From NCBI RefSeq assembly GCF_030034735.1, contig NZ_CP125370.1, positions 2,604,001 through 2,668,000 on the forward strand: a DNA stretch of 64,000 nucleotides, given 5' to 3'. Shown piece by piece: positions 9,770 through 18,339 of this stretch (positions within the stretch are counted from its first letter, which is position 1; the number at the start of each line of letters is the position of its first letter). The notes under the pieces were generated by a model. It did not search any database, had not been told where the DNA came from, and saw only the letters and a program-made list of their open reading frames with translations. Position numbers and translations under genes: made by a program. Origin of the DNA: Paenibacillus sp. RC334 (GTDB lineage Bacteria > Bacillota > Bacilli > Paenibacillales > Paenibacillaceae).

Positions 9770-9880
9770 TTATTCTTTTTTTCTAAATAATAAATACCGT
9801 ATTTTTTGGAACAATTGCCATGTGGCGCTAAGGCGAATCGTGATCGTGTCGGGAATATTCTCATGTTCGTTTTTAGTCAT
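9770..9880 (-). CDS. Small ORF preceding ppk1 (36 residues)
   Basis: A 36-codon frame begins with ATG at 9880, preceded by GAGAGGAACC at a workable distance, and stops with TAA 4 bases before the ppk1 ATG. The peptide is polar at first, then basic and partly hydrophobic (ending FRKKE). It overlaps, in another frame, the unused upstream extension of ppk1. The good ribosome site here and the poor one at ppk1 suggest translational coupling or a leader peptide. No homologue is recognised and coding status is uncertain. Confidence 0.35.
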   Translation of the reverse strand: MTKNEHENIPDTITIRLSATWQLFQKIRYLLFRKKE

Positions 9881-9959
9881 AATTGTTAGGTTCCTCTCGT
9901 TTTTAAAATGGGGAAAACTCGCTAAACGAAGTTAGCGAGTTATATGGATATTTTGTTAT

Positions 9960-10352
9960 TTATTCGTGAGATGCTGTCGTCTGCATTGCATCCACGACCG
10001 GGCTCGTTATGGACTCGGTTACTTTCGATGCGTACTGTGTCATGTTGCTGACCAAACGATTGTTAAGAAGCACATTGCCTGCTTGCATTCCAACTGTTTG
10101 GCCCATACTGTTCCCTAACAACCCACCAACAACGGAACCAAGGACTGTCCCTACTCCTGGCAGCAACGAAGTTCCAAGGATAGCCCCATACTCAATACCG
10201 GCCATGACGCCGAGTGCTCCTGTCAAATTCCCCGACGTATGAACCATATAATCTTTGTTATCCATTTGTCCTTTCGTCAAGCTAATGGTATTCTGCAGTT
10301 GGGTTATACCTCCGGAGATAAGACCTCCCCATAATGAACCGCCTTGAAGCAT
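9960..10352 (-). CDS. Gly-rich hydrophobic protein of the P-type ATPase cluster
   Basis: Unrecognised 130-residue protein. The middle is one long Gly/Val/Leu-rich stretch (GAILGTSLLPGVGTVLG followed by SVVGGLLGN), like glycine-zipper membrane segments, and the C-terminus is helical and polar. I choose the ATG at 10352 because AAAGGAG lies 8 bases upstream; an in-frame GTG at 10361 is too close to that site. It lies beside another small protein on the same strand and is divergent from the giant ATPase. A role in shaping or filling a membrane is inference from composition only. Confidence 0.7.
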   Translation of the reverse strand: MLQGGSLWGGLISGGITQLQNTISLTKGQMDNKDYMVHTSGNLTGALGVMAGIEYGAILGTSLLPGVGTVLGSVVGGLLGNSMGQTVGMQAGNVLLNNRLVSNMTQYASKVTESITSPVVDAMQTTASHE

Positions 10353-10416
10353 GCTGATCACTCCTTTAGTTTGATTTTTTGTTACTCCCGAATATTAGTT
10401 CCCCATTATGCGTTTT

Positions 10417-10626
10417 TTAATTATTTTCATTTGTATTCTTTTCTTCGATTTGTACTGCTTCTGCGGACTGTAGCTCTCTAGTGCTGTCTTTGACTTGATC
10501 CGCGAGCTCAAGCACAATTCCAGCTCCTTTAACGGCAAGTTTGCGTGCGGCTTTTCGGGCTTCGGGGGACACAGCAAGTGCTACGGCCGCAGCAGCGAAA
10601 ATAATACCGAGCGGTGATTTAACCAC
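10417..10626 (-). CDS. Small Ala-rich protein divergent from the P-type ATPase
   Basis: A 69-residue protein with an N-terminal Ala-rich hydrophobic helix (IIFAAAAVALAVSPEA), a basic amphipathic stretch (ARKAARKLAVKGAG) and an acidic polar tail. It resembles the small DUF5132/DUF6110-like proteins found next to HMA_2-containing P-type ATPases, and mirrors the small protein at 15494 on the other side. The GTG start at 10626 has AAGGAGAG 6 bases upstream. It probably shares a bidirectional promoter region with the ATPase (10627-10781). Function unknown; membrane association is likely. Confidence 0.7.
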   Translation of the reverse strand: MVKSPLGIIFAAAAVALAVSPEARKAARKLAVKGAGIVLELADQVKDSTRELQSAEAVQIEEKNTNENN

Positions 10627-10781
10627 AATACACTCTCCTTAAAAAGTTGTTAGTAAAATAATTCCTTTAAATAAGAATTTTATACTAGATTACATTTAGA
10701 AAATAAAATGCATATTTTGCTAACTATTGTTAACCATAAGCAAAGTTGATTTTGGCTTTTGATATGGAAGAGGGGTTAAAT

Positions 10782-13700
10782 ATGGTATTGCTGCGAAACA
10801 AAAACAGGTTTCTTCATGTCCTTCCTGGCAGGATACGGATGGAAATTTACGGTTTGCAGGGAAGCAAAGCTGGCGCAGAGCTTTTATCCAAAAGTCTGTC
10901 CGCTTGTAGTGGAATTTCCAGAGCGGAACCCTGTACTGTGACGGGCAGAGTGCTGCTTCTTTACGATGTAAAGCTTGTTTCTGAGCAGCACATTTTCCAT
11001 ATACTCCGTGAAACAGAAGATCGGATTTGTACGGCCAATCTAACAGCCCGCCCGGATATCCAAAACGAGGCTACCGGGTCGAAGAAAGCGGAGCGGGAAG
11101 CTGCCGCTACCCAGATTGAATTGGATATTCCTTGTGATCTGCCGATGATCCCTACGACACCTAAGACCAATACGGGCGAGCCAAGAGGAAAAATCCCCAT
11201 TGCATTGGCTATTTCCATGAGCGGTTTAGCCGTGCTGGGAATCAAGCAGGTCTTTTTCGGACGTTCAGCCCTGGCAAGAAGCCCGGCGCCGTTCTTTTTA
11301 TCGGCGCTCGTACCTGTCGTAACCGGCTACCCTTTTCTCAAAAGAGGAATTCAGACCTATTCGGAAAAGAAAAAAATAAACTCGGATCTCATTTTAGGTA
11401 CAAGCGCTCTCGCTCTCGCGCTTATGCGCGAAAATCTTGTAGTGCTTGCCGGACTCAGCATTTTGCAATATGTGAACTGGAAGCGAAACTGCACTGCATT
11501 AAATGGACAGCAAGAGGTTTCTTTGTCACCGGAAATTCAAACATATAGCGATAAAGCAGGCAGATTAGGTTTTATTGCAGCCGGAATGACGTGGGCCGTT
11601 ACCCGGAATCCGCTTCGTGCAATCGCTGTGCTTCTGGCAGCAAATCCGCGGGTGATGACCGTACCTGCTGAGCATGCCTGGAAACAGGCCGAGCTTGTTT
11701 CAGGAGAAAGAAAATACGTGATTCCGGAAAAAGGATCATTATCCCAACTCGCTCGAACGAAAACGATTTTATTCGAAGATGCATCACTCCTGTTTAACCG
11801 TACAGAGATTGAAGAAATTCAATGCATGGTGGAGAAGGAGCAAGATGCGGATAAAGCGATTTGTTTGGCAGCTTCATTAATGGAGAAAACAGAACATCCT
11901 TGGAAAGAAGAGGTGTTCAGCAAGGCGAAACGGACTTGCCGGACGATCCGCACAGCTTTTCATGTGAAAGAAGAGCCACAGGGTATAAAAGGAAAAGTCA
12001 ATGATAGACAGGTTATCATTGGCAGCTACAAATACATGGAGGAACACGGTATTGATTGCAGTTTCTATGAGCTTAAATCAAAGAGGCTTGCCAGAAAAGA
12101 ATACGACGTTCTTTTGGTCGGAAGCCAGGGGGATGCCAAAGGCGAATGTCTTGGGTTAATTGCCAGACATCGGCTATCACCGGTCAATGAATATGGCTCT
12201 GCCGCCTTTTCACTCAGCGAAAAAGGCTGGCGGCTTGGTCTGTTGCATAACAGCCTTCATATCAGTACTGACGAGCTTTCCCAATACCGAATGGATACAA
12301 GCTGGTCATCTTTTGAACAAGGCGAAGTGATTGAACGGATTGCTGAGCTCAAGCAGCATGGCGAAGAGGTTTTATTTGTCACCGGTCTGGAGCAAAATCC
12401 GCTCAATGAGTTTTATAAAAAAGCAGGAATCCAGACGATTTCCATTCATGAGCTGCAACATATACAGGAAAGTGCTATGTACGCCGAGAAAACAGAGCAA
12501 ATCGTAAACGAGCATGCTTCAATTGCTAAAAAATGGAATATTATAGGGTCCGTTTTTGCTACATTAGGCATGATCAGTGCTCCAGTGATCAATTTGATCG
12601 GAGATGCTTTATCGCTTGTGTTTATATCCAGAACGAAAAACAGGAGTGAAGCCTTGCCATCTCCACCGGAAATGGCGTATAAGAACGAGGCTGCGGTCGC
12701 CTCCGAAGCTTTTGCCTGGTATCAACTACCTAACGAACAAATCATCGCGAAGTTACAAACCAACCTGCAAAGCGGGTTGACCTCTGATCAGGTTCTTTCT
12801 ATAAGAAACCAATATGGTTCAAATCGGCTTGAGAGTAAAAAACCTACTCCTTGGCTCATTTCATATTTAGGCCAATTCAAGGAATTCACAACGCTGATCC
12901 TCCTTGGTACAAGTGCATTGGCCTTTCTTACGGGGGGAGTATTCGATGGACTCGCAATGGGGGCAATCCTGCTCGCGAATGCTGCTATTGGAACGATTCA
13001 GGAACGCAAAGCGGAAAAAGTTGTGGACAAGCTGAATCAATTTCAACCCCCAGTATGTAAGGCCATCAGACAAGGCCAGCACGTAGAGCTAAATGCTGTG
13101 GAATTGGTGCCCGGCGATATCGTTTCCCTGGAAGCAGGGGACCGCGTTCCAGCGGATATCCGGTTAATTAACTCATGGAACATGCGAGCCAACGAGTCGA
13201 CCCTCACCGGGGAATCTCTTCCCGTCGAAAAGAATGAGTCCTCTTTGCCAGAGGATTGTGCTTTATCTGAGAGAACCAACATGCTCTTCATGGGAACCGA
13301 CGTGTGCGGAGGCAAGGGAATTGGTATTGTTGTACAAACCGGGATGAGTACCGAGATGGGGCATTTAATGTCGCTTTTGAAGCAGCAGGAAAAAGAAGTA
13401 ACCCCTTTACAGGAAAAAGTAACGTCAATTAGCAAAAAATTTGTGAAAGGCGCTCTTATCGTTGGAGGGATCGTATTCGCAATTGGTATGCTCCGTGGCA
13501 TCCCTTTTCCACAAATGATTTCGACTTCGATCACACTGGCGGCTTCTGCCATCCCTGAAGGGCTTCCGGTTACCATCACTATTGCCCTCAGCGCAGGCAT
13601 CTTCCGTATGGCGAAGAAAAACGCGCTGATCCGAAAGCTCTCCTCACTGGAAACATTAGGAAGGACTACGGTTATTTGCACAGACAAGACAGGCACGTTA

Positions 13701-15458
13701 ACTAAAAATGAAATGACGGTAAAAGCGCTCTCTACCGCGGATCGCGCGTGGACTGTAACAGGCGATGGTTACGAACCGACGGGAGCATTGGAGGAGCTTG
13801 CTCCAGAGGCTGCCGCTGCAGCGGCAGGGCTCAAAAATGTAGGAAGTTACGAAAACCCTTCAGCCCATCCTGATTTGACTCGCTTGCTGCAAATCTGCTT
13901 GCTATGCAACAACAGCAAGCTTGAGCAGCAGGAAGGACAGTGGATGACCAAAGGGGATCCGACTGAGGGCGCGCTTTTGACCCTTGCAGCCAAAAACGGA
14001 CTGTGGCTTAACGATATGACCCATTGGCATCGCGGGCATGAAATTCCATTTGATTCTAAAACCGCGAAAATGAGCGTGGTTTGCAAGGATGTTCAGGCGG
14101 AACGGGAATGCTATCTCTTTTCCAAAGGGGCTGTTGAGACGATTCTCCGCCATTGCAATCGATACCAAAAGAACGGAGAAATATTGCCTCTATCCGAAGA
14201 ACAGAAGCAGCACATTATACAGCAAAATGAAAAGTTTTCAGCGGCAGCGTTGCGTGTGCTTGCTTTCGCGTATCGACCTTTGGATGAGAGTATCGATAAT
14301 GAGTCCATTGATGACGAGCGTGAATTAATTTATGTCGGCATGACCGGCATGATGGATCCTCCCAAACCTGAAGTAGAACAAAATATTCAGGAAGCTTTTG
14401 CACTTGGGCTAAAACCTGTGATGATCACAGGCGATCACCCGATTACCGCCATTGCCATCGCGAAGCAACTCGGAATTTACAGTGATGCGCGGAGTGTTGT
14501 AACTGGGCATGAGCTTGACCGTTTATCAGACGAAGAGTTGAGCCAAATTGTGGACCAGGTATCCATTTTTGCCCGGGTCACGCCTGAGCATAAGCTTCGT
14601 ATTGTAACAGCGCTGCAAAAAGGAGGACAAATCGTTGCCATGACTGGCGATGGCGTCAACGATACGCCTGCTATCAAACAAGCCAACGTTGGTATCGCAA
14701 TGGGAAGAACAGGAACGGAAGTGACGAAGGAAACTGCGGATATGGTGCTAACAGAAGATCATTTCGGCACGATTCTAGAGGGGGTCAAAGAAGGCCGAAC
14801 CATTATCGGCAATATTCGTAAGGCACTCGGCTGTTTATTAACCGGAAATCTGGCTGAGATCATCGTCACCAGCGTTGCCGTGATGGTTGGATTGCCGATC
14901 CCTCTGGTTCCTATTCAAATTCTGCTGATGAATTTGTTGACCGATGCTTTGCCAGCAATGGTTCTAGCTGTAAATCCAGGGCAGAAAACGAAGCAGCAGA
15001 AACGAACCGATTTCATCGATAAAGACCTGTACCAGAAAGTGATTACAAGAGGGGTTTTGCTGGGATTGGGATCGCTCGGCTTATTTGCTGCAAGCCTTGC
15101 AGTCGGTACGCCAATGCCTATCGCTCAGAGCGTTGCTTTTGCAACATTGGTCGCAGGGCAGTTGATCCAAACCTTTTCGTGGCGACAGGAAGGCTCTGAA
15201 GAAACAGTGCGCGATTGGACGAAAGATCGCTTTTTGATCGGGGCTCTCTGCGTTTCTTGGCTGGCTTTGCTAGGAGCACTGTATATCCCGCCATTGGCCG
15301 GATTTTTCCATACCGCCAGTCTGCCGCTGAAATATTGGATTCCCATCCTTGGCGTAGCCGGATCGGTATCTCTTTTGTCCAAACCGATTTTGGCTCTAAT
15401 TTCAAAAAAGCAAGCAATCAGCGCTTTGCCTGCAAACCAAACCTATGCTGCGGCTTAA
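10782..15458 (+). CDS. Double-length cation P-type ATPase (CtpH/CtpI-like) with N-terminal HMA_2-like domain
   Basis: A 1,558-residue membrane ATPase. Residues 1-90 form a Cys-less HMA_2-like domain (LPGRIRMEI at 14-22). Residues 150-640 look like a degenerate P1B-type ATPase: hydrophobic helices, an EHP motif (TEHPWKEE), but FEDASLLF near 333 where DKTGT should be. From about 645 a complete P2-type ATPase follows: LTGESLPVEK actuator loop, PEGLP in M4 (E926), phosphorylated D968 in DKTGTLTK, and TGDGVNDTPA. M5 GNLAEII and M6 NLLTD (N1384, T1387, D1388) match the SERCA calcium-site residues. The architecture matches mycobacterial CtpH/CtpI; the ion is unproven, with Ca2+ or another divalent cation suggested. 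Start at the ATG at 10782 after AGAGGGG. Confidence 0.85.
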   Translation: MVLLRNKNRFLHVLPGRIRMEIYGLQGSKAGAELLSKSLSACSGISRAEPCTVTGRVLLLYDVKLVSEQHIFHILRETEDRICTANLTARPDIQNEATGSKKAEREAAATQIELDIPCDLPMIPTTPKTNTGEPRGKIPIALAISMSGLAVLGIKQVFFGRSALARSPAPFFLSALVPVVTGYPFLKRGIQTYSEKKKINSDLILGTSALALALMRENLVVLAGLSILQYVNWKRNCTALNGQQEVSLSPEIQTYSDKAGRLGFIAAGMTWAVTRNPLRAIAVLLAANPRVMTVPAEHAWKQAELVSGERKYVIPEKGSLSQLARTKTILFEDASLLFNRTEIEEIQCMVEKEQDADKAICLAASLMEKTEHPWKEEVFSKAKRTCRTIRTAFHVKEEPQGIKGKVNDRQVIIGSYKYMEEHGIDCSFYELKSKRLARKEYDVLLVGSQGDAKGECLGLIARHRLSPVNEYGSAAFSLSEKGWRLGLLHNSLHISTDELSQYRMDTSWSSFEQGEVIERIAELKQHGEEVLFVTGLEQNPLNEFYKKAGIQTISIHELQHIQESAMYAEKTEQIVNEHASIAKKWNIIGSVFATLGMISAPVINLIGDALSLVFISRTKNRSEALPSPPEMAYKNEAAVASEAFAWYQLPNEQIIAKLQTNLQSGLTSDQVLSIRNQYGSNRLESKKPTPWLISYLGQFKEFTTLILLGTSALAFLTGGVFDGLAMGAILLANAAIGTIQERKAEKVVDKLNQFQPPVCKAIRQGQHVELNAVELVPGDIVSLEAGDRVPADIRLINSWNMRANESTLTGESLPVEKNESSLPEDCALSERTNMLFMGTDVCGGKGIGIVVQTGMSTEMGHLMSLLKQQEKEVTPLQEKVTSISKKFVKGALIVGGIVFAIGMLRGIPFPQMISTSITLAASAIPEGLPVTITIALSAGIFRMAKKNALIRKLSSLETLGRTTVICTDKTGTLTKNEMTVKALSTADRAWTVTGDGYEPTGALEELAPEAAAAAAGLKNVGSYENPSAHPDLTRLLQICLLCNNSKLEQQEGQWMTKGDPTEGALLTLAAKNGLWLNDMTHWHRGHEIPFDSKTAKMSVVCKDVQAERECYLFSKGAVETILRHCNRYQKNGEILPLSEEQKQHIIQQNEKFSAAALRVLAFAYRPLDESIDNESIDDERELIYVGMTGMMDPPKPEVEQNIQEAFALGLKPVMITGDHPITAIAIAKQLGIYSDARSVVTGHELDRLSDEELSQIVDQVSIFARVTPEHKLRIVTALQKGGQIVAMTGDGVNDTPAIKQANVGIAMGRTGTEVTKETADMVLTEDHFGTILEGVKEGRTIIGNIRKALGCLLTGNLAEIIVTSVAVMVGLPIPLVPIQILLMNLLTDALPAMVLAVNPGQKTKQQKRTDFIDKDLYQKVITRGVLLGLGSLGLFAASLAVGTPMPIAQSVAFATLVAGQLIQTFSWRQEGSEETVRDWTKDRFLIGALCVSWLALLGALYIPPLAGFFHTASLPLKYWIPILGVAGSVSLLSKPILALISKKQAISALPANQTYAAA

Positions 15459-15493
15459 CGCCGCAGTAATACTTAATTACCAGGAGGATCACA

Positions 15494-15757
15494 ATGCTGC
15501 AAAATAACATGGATAAAATTGTAATTGGCACTGCGCTCGCTTTTGCCGCTTCTGCTTTGCTTCCTATTGCTAAAACTACTTTCCGCCCTCTTGCCGAAGC
15601 TGGTATGCAAGGTGGAGCCAACTTGATCAATCGGAGCAAATCTTTCATTGAATTAGCCCGGCAAGAAGTGGAAGATATCGTTGCCGAAGCCCAATTTGAA
15701 AGAATGAAAAAGCAGCTTGACCAAGAAATCTCATTGCTTGACAATACCCAAAAGTGA
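15494..15757 (+). CDS. DUF5132-like small protein
   Basis: An 87-residue protein beginning 35 bp after the ATPase stop with AGGAGG at good spacing. It has a hydrophobic Ala-rich helix (IGTALAFAASALLPIA), then the DUF5132-like run RPLAEAGMQGG, ending in a charged coiled-coil-like helix (ARQEVEDIVAEAQFERMKK). DUF5132 proteins are known only as small partners near cation ATPases. The co-operonic position suggests a membrane-anchored accessory of the ATPase. Function unknown. Confidence 0.78.
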   Translation: MLQNNMDKIVIGTALAFAASALLPIAKTTFRPLAEAGMQGGANLINRSKSFIELARQEVEDIVAEAQFERMKKQLDQEISLLDNTQK

Positions 15758-15770
15758 GGAGAACGGATAA

Positions 15771-15995
15771 ATGAACGAACAAAGTATAGATAATCATTTA
15801 CGCGAAGCCTTATCGCACTTGGAATCTGCCTTAAACCAGAGTGTAAGATGCGTGCTTGAAAACGATAGCGCGAAAAAAGAAATAGGTTTAAAGTGGGAAC
15901 GATTTCTTGGAGAATTTATGGGACAAATCCGGGAAAAGGGAAAAAAATCAAGATTAAATCTGCTGGGCTGGATCAGTTTTCCACGAATACGCTAA
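15771..15995 (+). CDS. Small helical protein, last gene of the ATPase operon
   Basis: A 74-residue polar, helical protein (DNHLREALSHLESALNQSV) with a basic C-terminus. It starts 13 bp after the preceding stop, with GAGGAGAACGGATAA upstream of the ATG, so it is translated from the same mRNA. No family is recognised. A hairpin follows 6 bp after the stop. Confidence 0.65.
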   Translation: MNEQSIDNHLREALSHLESALNQSVRCVLENDSAKKEIGLKWERFLGEFMGQIREKGKKSRLNLLGWISFPRIR

Positions 15996-16001
15996 TCAAT
16001 T

Positions 16002-16034
16002 GTATGCAGCCTAAGTCGACAGCAGGCTGCATAC
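16002..16034 (+). terminator. Stem-loop at the end of the ATPase operon
   Basis: Perfect 11-bp inverted repeat GTATGCAGCCT / AGGCTGCATAC with an 11-base loop. No T-run follows directly, so it could be a weak terminator or an mRNA-stabilising hairpin. Confidence 0.5.
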
Positions 16035-16073
16035 TGGATTCACTACACCCTAGAGAGTCTTTTTTTCTAGTTA

Positions 16074-16997
16074 TCATGCTACGATCATAATGAGGATAGG
16101 CAAAATCAGGAATGAGGCTAAAGTGCTCCACAGGATACAGGTGGACACGAGTTTGGGCGATGCATTGAATTTTTCTGCCAAGATGACAGCATTCACGGCA
16201 ACAGGCATGGAAGCCAGAATAAAGAGCACGGAGAACAAAAGGCCTGATATCCCCAGTATCAGCATGGCAAGACAGGCCGCAAGCGGAGAGAGCAGAAGCC
16301 GGATGATGAGTCCTGCGTAGCTGGCTTTTTTAATAGACGGCTCCAGCTTGAATATTTTTACATAAGCCATCTGGGTTCCAAGGATTGCCAGCACGACTGG
16401 TGAATAGGCGGCAGCAATCATCGAAACGCCCGCTTGTATGCCTGAGGGCAGATGCCAATCTAGCATTCGAAGCCCCAGGGCGAGTAAAGCTGCATAGATC
16501 GCAGGCAGCGAGAATACTGACTTAACGGCGCTTTGAACGGAAAACTCAGAGCGGGCTGCAAAGTAAACTCCAAGGGTATTGACCAGAATTATCTGGATGA
16601 CAACATATACAGAGGCTTTATCCAATCCAAGCTGCCCAAAGGCAAGTAAAATAAGGGGCAGGCCATAATTTGCGCTATTGGTCAGCGTGGAGATTAAGGT
16701 GAGTCCGGCCGTTTCAGGGGCGCTTAGCTTAAACATTTTCCCTGCAATCTGCGCAATTCCCCATAACAGCAGCAGATTCAAGATCGAAAAGGCGGCAGTT
16801 TGCGCCACATCATGCAAAGAAAGCTGTGCCTTGAGCAGCGTGTCCAGAATCATCGCGGGACTTAAAAAATATAAGTATAAAGTCGAGAGCGGTTTCGTTT
16901 CCAGCTTCATGAATTTGCCGAGTAAAAACCCGGCGATCACCGGAATGGACAGTGGAACGATAACGGATAGAAGGGTTGAAAGTACGATTTGAATCAT
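16074..16997 (-). CDS. AEC family transporter (auxin efflux carrier type)
   Basis: Integral membrane carrier of the AEC family, about ten hydrophobic helices over 307 residues. Family features include PVIAGFLLGKF near the N-terminus, the STLTNSANYGLPL segment in the first half, and SMPVAVNAVILAEKF in the second, the two Asn/Pro-rich elements of the inverted repeats. Substrates in the family are small organic acids or auxin-like anions. I start at the ATG at 16997; the frame stays open to 17093 but the extension is polar and atypical. It stands alone, converging on the ATPase operon. Confidence 0.85.
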   Translation of the reverse strand: MIQIVLSTLLSVIVPLSIPVIAGFLLGKFMKLETKPLSTLYLYFLSPAMILDTLLKAQLSLHDVAQTAAFSILNLLLLWGIAQIAGKMFKLSAPETAGLTLISTLTNSANYGLPLILLAFGQLGLDKASVYVVIQIILVNTLGVYFAARSEFSVQSAVKSVFSLPAIYAALLALGLRMLDWHLPSGIQAGVSMIAAAYSPVVLAILGTQMAYVKIFKLEPSIKKASYAGLIIRLLLSPLAACLAMLILGISGLLFSVLFILASMPVAVNAVILAEKFNASPKLVSTCILWSTLASFLILPILIMIVA

Positions 16998-17223
16998 GAA
17001 ATCCACCAATCCTTTCTTGTAATGACATTTTTCATTATAAGGCGCAGCTTTTGAGCCCGTCCAAGATGAAAATACGATCAAGGTCATAGGCAAATACTAT
17101 GAAGCTTGTGGTAGTTATTCTATGTAATGCACCGAGGTGTACAACAAAAGGGATGTCCACAGCCATGTTGAAAGGCTAATAGGAACATCCCTTTTTTACA
17201 ATAAAAGCAATTATCTTGCTGAT

Positions 17224-18117
17224 TTATGCAGAAGCAACGGTTTCCGCTTTGGTCCGGCACTCATCAGAGCAATAATGTTGATGCTGCTCTTCACAGTCCG
17301 GACATACGATATGCTGGAGATTGCACACCGGACAGTTGATATAGTGATCGTTTGGTGATTCACAATGGAAGCACGTGCCGACAATAACGTCCTCGTCGGT
17401 ATGGTTGATCGGGATCGAGATGCGTTCATCAAACACATAACATTTACCGTCAAACAAACGACCTTGGACCTCCGGGTCCTTGCTGTAGGTTACAATGCCG
17501 CCATCCAGCTGGCCCACATCATCAAAGCCTTCTTTGATCAGAAGACCGGACAGCTTTTCGCACCGGATTCCGCCAGTACAATACGTCAGTATTTTCTTGT
17601 CCTTGAACTGACTCATATTGTCGCGAATCCACTGTGGAAACTCACGGAAAGATTCGACTTCCGGACGAATGGAGCCACGGAAATGACCGATGTCATATTC
17701 ATAGTCGTTACGTCCGTCCAGCACAACCACATCTTCACCTTGAAGCTGCTCATAAAACTCCTTCGGTGACAAACGCTTGCCACTGATTTCGTTAGGGTCC
17801 AGCTCATCCTCATGACGTAGCGTAACCAACTCCTGACGATGGCGTACAAATATTTTCTTGAACGCATGACCGTCAGACTCATCTATTTTAATAACCATAT
17901 CGTGGAATTTCGGATTGGCGCGCAAATCACGGATGTATTGCTCGGTTTGCTCTACCGTACCAGACAGTGTTCCGTTAATTCCTTCCTGAGCAATCAAAAT
18001 TCTTCCCTTGACGCCCAGCTCCTTGCAGTAAGCCAGATGCTCTGCTGTAAAGGTGGCAGGATCTTCAATATTGACATATTTGTAAAACAACAAAATTCTG
18101 TAAGCATGCTCGCACAC
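17224..18117 (-). CDS. trhO: tRNA uridine(34) hydroxylase, rhodanese family
   Basis: TrhO-type rhodanese protein that hydroxylates uridine 34 in tRNA on the way to 5-methoxyuridine-type modifications. It has an acylphosphatase-like N-terminal domain ([11 protein letters not shown] near 43-53), then a rhodanese domain with catalytic C180 in [10 protein letters not shown], and a Cys-rich C-terminal tail ([25 protein letters not shown]) that should bind zinc. Length 297 residues is typical. The start is a GTG at 18117 with AGAGGGTGA upstream. Monocistronic. Confidence 0.9.
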   Translation of the reverse strand: MCEHAYRILLFYKYVNIEDPATFTAEHLAYCKELGVKGRILIAQEGINGTLSGTVEQTEQYIRDLRANPKFHDMVIKIDESDGHAFKKIFVRHRQELVTLRHEDELDPNEISGKRLSPKEFYEQLQGEDVVVLDGRNDYEYDIGHFRGSIRPEVESFREFPQWIRDNMSQFKDKKILTYCTGGIRCEKLSGLLIKEGFDDVGQLDGGIVTYSKDPEVQGRLFDGKCYVFDERISIPINHTDEDVIVGTCFHCESPNDHYINCPVCNLQHIVCPDCEEQHQHYCSDECRTKAETVASA

Positions 18118-18339
18118 GTAAAATCACCCTCTGATTCAAGTCAAAGTTTTTTTACAACCAATTTTAAATGTACCACATTCTTTAAGTTAGTCAACTAATT
18201 TGTATGAAAAGGGGGACTGGAAAATAAAGAGGCAGGTGACGAGCGACAAAAGTAAGGGTTTACATTATAATAATACCGTAGTGACGAGGTGGATTTTGGC
18301 AGCAGGATGAGTATTCTTATGATGAAAGGATGAATTGGA

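Noticed and set aside
13043-13696. A 217-codon minus-strand frame inside the giant ATPase.
   Set aside because: Antisense to the conserved P2 domain; composition follows the coding strand's codon bias.
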